This document shows, piece by piece, positions 56,977 through 64,000 of a stretch of 64,000 nt of DNA. The stretch is taken from assembly GCA_038093515.1 (NCBI GenBank), contig JBBPSI010000013.1:62001-126000 (forward strand), in the 5' to 3' direction. Position numbers and translations under genes: made by a program. Numbering within the stretch: the stretch's first letter is position 1; each line of letters begins with the position of its first letter. The DNA is from Butyriboletus loyo (taxonomy: Eukaryota > Basidiomycota > Agaricomycetes > Boletales > Boletaceae). The notes below the pieces were generated by a model. That model did not search any database. It was not told the origin of the DNA and worked only from the letters and a program-made list of their open reading frames with translations.

Positions 56977-58755
56977 ATGCTGTCCTCTGCTGCTCGCCTC
57001 CGTAGACCAGGCCACGTCCGTCCACTACGAACGTTAGTCGGCCACACCGACACCGTCAGATGTGTCGCCTTCTTCCCTGATAACCGTCGCATTGTCAGCT
57101 CTTCGTGGGACAACACCGTTCGAATATGGGACCTCGAGACAGGCTTGCAGACGAGGGACCCGTTTACGGGTCATACAGATGTAGTCCGCTCCGTCGCAGT
57201 CTCTCCCGATGGCGAAAATATTGCCAGTGTGGCAGAGGATCGAACGTTGCGGGTTTGGAGTGTGTCGAGTGGCGAACTCGTGTATGAGCCCGTTGAAGGA
57301 CATGCCTCCGGCCTGTGGTGTGTCATCTTCTCGCCCGACGGGCGACGAATCGCCACCACTGGAGATAATACAATACGCATATGGGACGCAGGTACAGGTG
57401 ATTTACTCGCTGGCCCTTTCAGATCACACAATGGCAATCTATATGCCCTCACATATTCCCCTGATGGTCTCGAAATCGCCAGCGTTGCAAACGACAAAAC
57501 TGTCCGCATATGTGATTCTGACATTGGTCAGATGCTGCTCGGTCCTATGGAAGGCCACGATAACGATGTGAGATGCGTCGTGTACACCCCTGACGGTCGA
57601 CACCTCGTCACCGCCTCCGACGATGGTACAATACGCGTCTGGGACGTCATCACCGGCGAACAAGTCGGAGAGCCCATGAAATCCCATGCAAACATCATCA
57701 CCTCCATTGCCATATCTCCCGATGGTGCCTTCCTTGCTACTGCTGGTCCTCACATTGTCATGCAAGTGTGGAACCTTGGCACCCGTCAGGTCGTCGGTCC
57801 CCTCCTCCGTCACGCCAATGATGTCTCATGTGTTGCATTTTCTTTCGATGGTCGATATCTCGTGGGCGGGTGTTGTGATTTCAGGATATGGGTCTGGGAC
57901 GCCGATGTCATTCGCCGACCTTCTCCAGACGCATCTCCTCCATTACCCAAAGCCGAGCCTTCGCCTCAAGTGAGTCGATCCTCCTTGTTTCCGAGTCACA
58001 CAACTGTCCTAAGAAGTTCGCAGCCTACAACGGATCTAAAGCTTGAGGGAAACACAATCCCTCCAGCCACCTCACCAGCCCTGGTACCGGTGCCGCCCTC
58101 TCCAAACAGTTTGTTAGGTTCCATCCTAGAAGTAAGCTGGACTGCACGCCTCCTCTTCCCACGCTGATATCCAAAATGACAGCTTCCGAGGTCTCATCAT
58201 CCACCATCCCTGCGGATAGGGGGCACTAAACAAGCTCGTGAAGTCCAGACGGAGTCTCCCGCTGTGGTAAAGGGACGGACGGACTCTGCTCTCGTCAAAG
58301 GCCTGTGGAAGAGGCGGAGAAGGCACATTCGTATTTACCCTGGAGAAGGATCAGATACATCCATACCCGGAGTGAGAGGTCGCTTGAGGAGTCGCTTCCA
58401 ACGCCTTATGCAGGCAAGCCCATACGGGTTTCTCGAAGAATTCATCTTGATTATCATCTCTTCATAGGGACCATCAAGTCAGTCAGATAGAGGTGTACCT
58501 GACAGCGGTGTTGATCCTGAAGGCTCCGCGGCAGTACCGGATGAGGTCATTCAGGAAGCGAAACGGGGACATGATCCAAATCCTATGGACCAAGTGCAAG
58601 ACGATGGTGAGGAGGTACTGATTCTGTGCTGTTACTTCGCCAGAACAAATCGACCCGATCAACTACAGTAGCATCCCAACATCATCCAAGTACGTTTTGT
58701 TAGAAGAGCCACGATAGTCGTTGCAGAAGACATAAAATGGCAGTCACAGGCTTGA
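56977..58755 (+). CDS. WD40-repeat protein with basic C-terminal extension
   Basis: It starts MLSSAARLRRPGHVRPLRTL at 56977. Seven WD blades follow in one exon, for example IVSSSWDNTVRIWDLETGL, IASVAEDRTLRVWSVSSGEL, IATTGDNTIRIWDAGTG, VTASDDGTIRVWDVITGE and YLVGGCCDFRIWVWDAD. The plain frame ends at 58167, but GTAAGC..GACAG after GSILE continues in frame to LPRSHHPPSLRIGG and KGLWKRRRRHIRIYPGEG. A GC..AG intron after RFQRLMQ then leads to GPSSQSDRGVPDSGVDPEG, then DDEQIDPINYSSIPTSSK and DIKWQSQA, ending at 58755. The extension keeps frame through four joins, but the GC..AG join is a guess. The partner is unknown. Agaricomycetes have many such beta-propellers. Confidence 0.75.
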
Positions 58756-58944
58756 TTCATCAGTCTGCAGCCCAGGAGCAATTTCTTTGGCATCTAACCT
58801 GTCATTCAAACCAGTGACAAAGACCCATAAAAGGATTGTACAACAAGAGATGAAAATTACTGAAGACTATCGGTACGACACTCCGCTTGACAAGGGAATA
58901 TGGCAAGGAATAGATCGAAAATCATGTTTTTGAGAAGTCCCTGG

Positions 58945-61900
58945 TTAAAACTTCTCTCCCGGGTCTAATGGTCCAAGGGGTCCGTAGGCTTCTCTAGGTC
59001 GCTGGTGATAGTCGTGTACATCCCTGTGATGGGGAGTAAGGGTGAAGGACGAGGTCGATGGTGTCTGAGAATCTTCAAGAGACTCGGAACGCGACGTGCC
59101 ACCATAGCTTATTATATGTTGTTGAGATGGGTTGTTGGATAGCTCATAGCGTGCTGCGAGTGTCGAGGACATTGGTGTGCGTACGGGAGAGTGGCTCGGG
59201 GAGTCGTCGAACCCAGCATCCAGCATTGCTTCCAATTGAGCATGCCCAACCATCCCCCCCTCTCCAGCTGCTGTGACATTATAGAGACCCACAGGCGGTG
59301 GAGGATACTGCGCACTGCGCTCGTTATACCCGCCAACCTGTTGGCCCCAGTGATCGTCATCCGAAGAAGCAACTGAGTACGTGTCGGAGCCTTCGTGCTG
59401 ACTCCCTCCTCGAACGCTGAGTAGATCGTTCTCGCTGGTGACAAATCCGCCAGGATAGCGACGCTCCATATCTCTTCTTCTTCGCTCTTCACGCCTGAGT
59501 TTGCGGAGCCTTGATCGTTCCCAGTCTTCCCAGCGGCGAAGCGGCACCGACAATCCGCCAACAGCAGCGTCACCGGTTCCGTGGGCTTCGCCTTTTGCTT
59601 CTCCTTCAACTTTCCTGTTACGAGTAGTCAGCAGTGTGTGCGGGCAAGCTAGCAACCAGGAAATGACCGACCTCGTCTCTCCCCACGAAAAGTCATCAAA
59701 GTGCCAGAATGCATAAACTGGTAATACAAAGTTCCAAATCGGAAGGGCAATGAGGTATATCAACATCCAAAACACATAAACAATCTTCCGTGTTGTGATC
59801 AAAATCAGAACGGCAGGAAGACCAAGCACAGCAACCAACAACGCCAACGGGATTGCCTCTTGGAAATTGACTGGAGGGTTTATGACCATGTTGACGACGA
59901 GCATGTAGGTCAACGCAATGGCTATCGGAAGGACGACGGTGCCGAGGAGATCCATGAATACAACAAACTGCATACTGAAACAGAATGTACCACAGAGGTT
60001 GCGTACAAGGACGAGTTCCATAAGATTGTGGATAGTCGAATTGATCCAACGGCGCCGTTGAGATAGAAGGACAGAGAATGTATCGGGAACAACAGTACGG
60101 CAGCGAGCTTGCGGGAGAAACATCATTTTGCGGTTGGGGAATGTACGGATGAGGATGGTGGTCAGAAAACGATCTTCGCCCAGCAATAAAAGGTTTTTCT
60201 GGTGTAGAGTCGAGATTTCGCTTTGGCTGTACTCGCGGACGATTTCAGGCTTGACGATAAGAGGAACCCAATCATCACCACTATTGCGACGAGCTTTTAA
60301 TCGGAACATCGAGAAACAGCCCGGAAGACATGAAACACCACCAAACACGGATTCGAAGCCCTTGGCGAGATGATGGGAGATAAAGTACTCAAACACCTGG
60401 ATCGCTGTGACCCATGATGCTCGTTTGTTGGATATCCGGGTTTCTCCACAAACACCCATGATCATCTGATCATGATGCATGCAGTTTACCAAGGCTTTGA
60501 GCGAATCAGGGAACACTTTAGTATCTGCATCAACCTGTCGAACATGAGACCTTGCTAGTGGATCAATGATAGGCGGATCTGTCATACCATCAAGCAGACC
60601 TCAAAGAAATCAGGAGTAACACCCATAAGCACATGGATTTTACGAAATATGTCGAAGTCGAGTGGGGTCATGCGATCATTATAAGTGACTCGAGAGAAGA
60701 AGTTCATCAGGATGAGTTGACTGTCGCGCTTGCCACGATTTCCAGGTTTCCTGTCTGTTGACTCGGCTTCGGTCCCGCACTTGACAATTATCAAGGTAGG
60801 AGTGCGGCGACCTGCACAAGCTATGTAAACGAGAGTTATAAGGTTACGCCAAGTGAAACTTTCACCAGAAAAACATACTGTAGTGGCCTGCGTAAACCAT
60901 TGCGCGATTCTCCCTCTTGGCCCCAGATCCAACTGCAAGGTAACTCATAGGTGCGGGGTTTCCGAAGCGCGGATCAGTTTCCAATAGGCTGACACAAATA
61001 TCCGGAGTACTCCTTTTCTCTCCTGCTCCAGTAATCATTCCATCGGCAACAACGAAAAGAAGTTTTCGGTGGTCGTAATATGTCGTTTGAGAAAGCGAAT
61101 CAAGTGTTGCGCGCATGGACTCTTCACCCTCGGAATAGCATGTCACCAAACACACCGCGAAGAGCTCGGCCCCAATCTGCGCCAAGCTCATGACTTGACT
61201 AGGTTCCTGAGGAGACACTAAGGCGGCAGTAGGGGCTGGGGGGGTCTTGCGGAGCGCTGCGGCTTTCTTGGAAACGGGGGGACCTGCCCAAGGAGCCATC
61301 CCAGTTTTGTTATCGATGGAGATGTTGGCACCTTCTGGCATGACTGCTGGGCTGATGGCAGAGCGGTTTAGGTGCGTGCTATCTGGGGAGCCAGCTAATC
61401 TGGCAGAGAGGAACCAGTTAAACACACATGCCATGGTGAATCGCACGAGAATAAGACTGAGGATGACGACGAGGCCGACGTAAAGAAATAATGATGACAC
61501 GAAGCAACCGGGTGTGATTTTGTCTATGTTGCCAGCGTAGTATCTTTGAAGGAGACAAGGGACGGCCGACTTGGTGGCGGCATTGTTGTAGAACAACATA
61601 GTAGCATCCTTGCCAGTATTGTTCGACTGGAGGACAGTGCGGATGACAAGATCGACGGGGTCGGAAGAAATTGGGCTTGGGTGTATTTCCATGTAGGGAT
61701 TCATGTTGAGGACGGCGCCATCAACCACAAGGTAATTGGACAGGATAGCAACCTGGCTCCAGTCATAGCCGAGAAGCTGTGAGGTCTCTTGTACGTTGAG
61801 CTGGGTGAAGGTAGAAGAAGTATTAAGAGGGCCGAGAGGACATGGCGTAGTGGTGCTACATGGGTTGTCTGTTGCGACGTAGAAGCTGAGACCATTGCAG

Positions 61901-62514
61901 GCAATATATTGTGACGCGCTGCGGGTAAAATATGGAGTGATATCTTGACCGGGCTCTTGTTGAGTGAGGGAATCTAGGTTGACGGTCTGTGGACTCTCTG
62001 CAGCGGTCACGTTGAAGACGATACCCTGTACGCTGAGGGTACCAGCGACAGAACCGAGGGTGGTATAACGAGCGGAAGTGGTGCTAGAGGTGGAGGGGCA
62101 AAGGACCTTTTGTGTACCGACAGTGACAAAAGCGACACCTAGGCAAAGAACCAAGATGATGAAGCAAAGAGCGATTTTCTCCCTCCAAGCTTGGATCATG
62201 TTCTTGTCAGTGAGACCACCAATAGAAGTGAGCAGGAAAGAGGGGGCCCAGAAAGTGACGATGTGAGAGAAGACGCGCCATGTGTCGAAACCACCGCTGA
62301 TGCTAGTACCAGTGCCAGATACCCAGCCTGATGCAGTCGGTGCGAGAGAAGACGAGGGGTTGATGAGCGGGACGGGTGCAACACTGCGCTCCGGGCGAGT
62401 GAGGGTCTTGGCACGACGGATGGTGGTGCCAGTGGAGATGGGTGGCCGTGATGTCAATGGTTGGATGTTGTCGGGACGACGTGGCTGATGTACGATACGG
62501 ACTGAGCGGGACAT
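58945..62514 (-). CDS. Chitin synthase, class IV (Chs3-like, division 2)
   Basis: Membrane enzyme that polymerises UDP-GlcNAc into wall chitin. It starts [19 protein letters not shown] at 62514. The N-terminal half has membrane segments ([36 protein letters not shown]) around a large lumenal Cys/Thr-rich region. The catalytic half shows [43 protein letters not shown] (the DxD-type motif), [14 protein letters not shown] (EDR) and [12 protein letters not shown] (QRRRW). Then come membrane spans ([37 protein letters not shown]) and a charged tail ([19 protein letters not shown]) ending GPLDPGEKF. Four or more exons with small introns. The myosin-like domain of classes V and VII is absent. All key residues are kept, so it is probably active. 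Confidence 0.97.
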
Positions 62515-62728
62515 GCCTCTCTAATGTAACAAGGAGCGGTCAGAGAAAAAGACAGGAAAGATAAAAGGAAAGACTGTGAGAGGGAGGCGAGTGCCTGGTC
62601 GTTATGAGGATGTGACCAGAGACGACGTTGACGAGGATGGAGACGACTCGGAGGCGCACCGAGGGAAAAGCCAAGTTATTTATGTCGCTTGATGGCAGTT
62701 CACCCGAGTATTGTTTTATTTAGTACCC

Positions 62729-64000
62729 ATGTCTGACGCCGCTCTCGACGTCGCCCGACGCAAGGTCAGGACCGCAACGGACTTGGGCCAGACTGATCCT
62801 CTGAAACGCGCTGTACCTTCCCCCGACGTGGTCTATCATCCATGGACTCTCCAGGTGCACCCGCTCCTTTCCTTCACTTCCTATGGCACTGACCGCAGAA
62901 GCTCGTTCCCCTGGCTTCTCAACACCATATGAGCGAATACAGCCGCATCAAATACGGTCATCAAGGTACGCGTCTCTTACTTCCCTCCTTTGCTTCTCAT
63001 CCATCCCTCCAAAGGCTGTCCCGTCCTATATGCCCCACTGTCCCTGCATCTGCCGGATGTCGTCTGTGGTCTGCGTGAGCGCCAGGAAAAATATGCAGAC
63101 GAGATTCTCTGGTGGCCTTGTACCTCCTCCGTCACTCCCGCCAATAGAGCCCTGATACCAGCAGCGAAACAACGCGCCGCACTTGCCACCGGAGGAACCA
63201 TGCTGCATCCGGAGCTGCAAAGGGAACTATCCGATGCTCTTTCGGAATCCATTACCATCCAATCCAATACCAGCAATGCTGCCTTGTACATCAAAACATC
63301 GGAAACGCACCCCATCAAGTCTGTCGATCCGCCCGCGAGTTACTCGTCACTGACCAGCTATTGACAGTATTTCACAAATTATACCTCCAGAATCACTCAT
63401 CGCAATCTCATCTCATCTCACTCCAAGTAAAAGGCCTTGTCCGGTCTTATTTGAAATTAATCTTTCCTACAGTCTCGACCGGATTGCCGGATATCCACAA
63501 CTACTCCCCTCGCATGTAGATTTACCTATTTGTTCCACCCATATACCTTCCATCTCACAGCACAAATATCTACCATCCAACGATCTCCGTTCGTCTCTCA
63601 CTGGCGCTGTCAATACAGCTCTCAACACAAAGATTTCTCTCCCTCCTCTCCCAGTTCCCTCGTCAAGAATTTTGCTGTCGTTCAAACGTAACCTCAAGAG
63701 CCACACCATCCCCGATGGGACATCCGAAGATGGTGCCTCGAACCCGAAGCTGCCACCTGGCCATCCCACACTGCCGCCCACTGATACAGTGCCCCAAACC
63801 CCACAGAGCCGCCGATCGTCAATGCTTGCTCTCCCAACTGCCTATGCCTTGAATCCTTTCATGTGAGTTCTGTCCTTATATTATTACGTTCCCCTTATTT
63901 GGTGTAGTCGCCCACCAACAGCCCCGTCACCTCCAAACAAAATTTCCAAATCTCGGGCTTCAAAGTCTTCATCCACAGCATCTGCCCGACAAAGTGCGAC
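62729..64000 (+). CDS. Hypothetical protein, 3' end beyond the window
   Basis: It diverges from the chitin synthase gene (214-base gap). Exon 1 starts MSDAALDVARRKVRTATDLG and is joined by GTGCAC..GCAG to KLVPLASQHHMSEYSRIKYG. GTACGC..AAAG leads to HQGCPVLYAPLSLHLPDVVC, LRERQEKYADEILWWPCTSS and LSDALSESITIQSNTSNAAL. A further intron ending CTACAG (63471) would lead to LDRIAGYPQLLPSHVDLPIC, then KRNLKSHTIPDGTSEDG and PLPVPSSRILLSFKRNL-type Ser/Pro-rich sequence up to about 63866 and beyond. The junction between 63364 and 63472 is not resolved. No domain is recognised; it may be a regulatory protein. The end lies outside the window. Confidence 0.6.

Noticed and set aside
1..64000. CRISPR arrays, operons or bacterial-type systems
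   Set aside because: No regularly spaced direct repeats or Shine-Dalgarno-led gene strings were seen. Intron-rich genes and a nuclear tRNA with an intron show this is fungal nuclear DNA.

Overview
The window is nuclear DNA of a filamentous basidiomycete, most likely an agaricomycete close to Rhizoctonia/Ceratobasidium. The genus is an inference from gene content and style; no marker gene fixes it. Support comes from dense genes on both strands split by many introns of about 45-60 bases with GT..AG ends and CTNAC/CTGAC-like branch sites, a class I hydrophobin, a class IV-type chitin synthase, a Medusa-type regulator, HbrB and Con-6 proteins, and several kinase and P-loop GTPase genes of the kind expanded in Ceratobasidiaceae. 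Gene ends were worked out by hand from reading frames and splice signals. Spans include introns.

Left part (1-22 kb): a conserved orphan protein, a low-complexity hypothetical protein, the complex I subunit NDUFS7/PSST, a basidiomycete hypothetical protein, a Tat-SF1/Cus2-like splicing factor, two tandem short-chain dehydrogenases that share an 8-base microexon, a gene fusing a P-loop GTPase to a TKL-like kinase, a 2 kb gene-poor stretch, and a Spc34-like (DASH) protein.

Middle part (22-37.6 kb): an HbrB/Bit61-like TORC2 subunit, a Con-6 protein, dynamitin, an intron-containing tRNA-Ser(GCT), an amino-acid permease diverging from a dysferlin-domain peroxin with only 90 bp between starts, WDR83/MORG1, a second P-loop GTPase, an F-box/WD40 protein and an F-box protein.

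Rearranged part (37.6-45 kb): a 608-bp transposon remnant with inverted ends, TA target duplication, a decayed transposase tail and a matching empty site 2 kb away; a broken copy of the F-box/WD40 gene; a copied scrap of the 3' exon of a LETM1-like gene; an intact hydrophobin; the LETM1-like gene; and two hairpins with a common core.

Right part (45-64 kb): MED27, a Medusa-like regulator, a large DOCK-family GEF, a WD40 protein, chitin synthase, and the 5' part of a further gene cut by the window edge. Most genes are housekeeping or signalling genes with no operon-like links. The GTPase-kinase fusion and the rearranged 38-42 kb stretch are the least ordinary parts.
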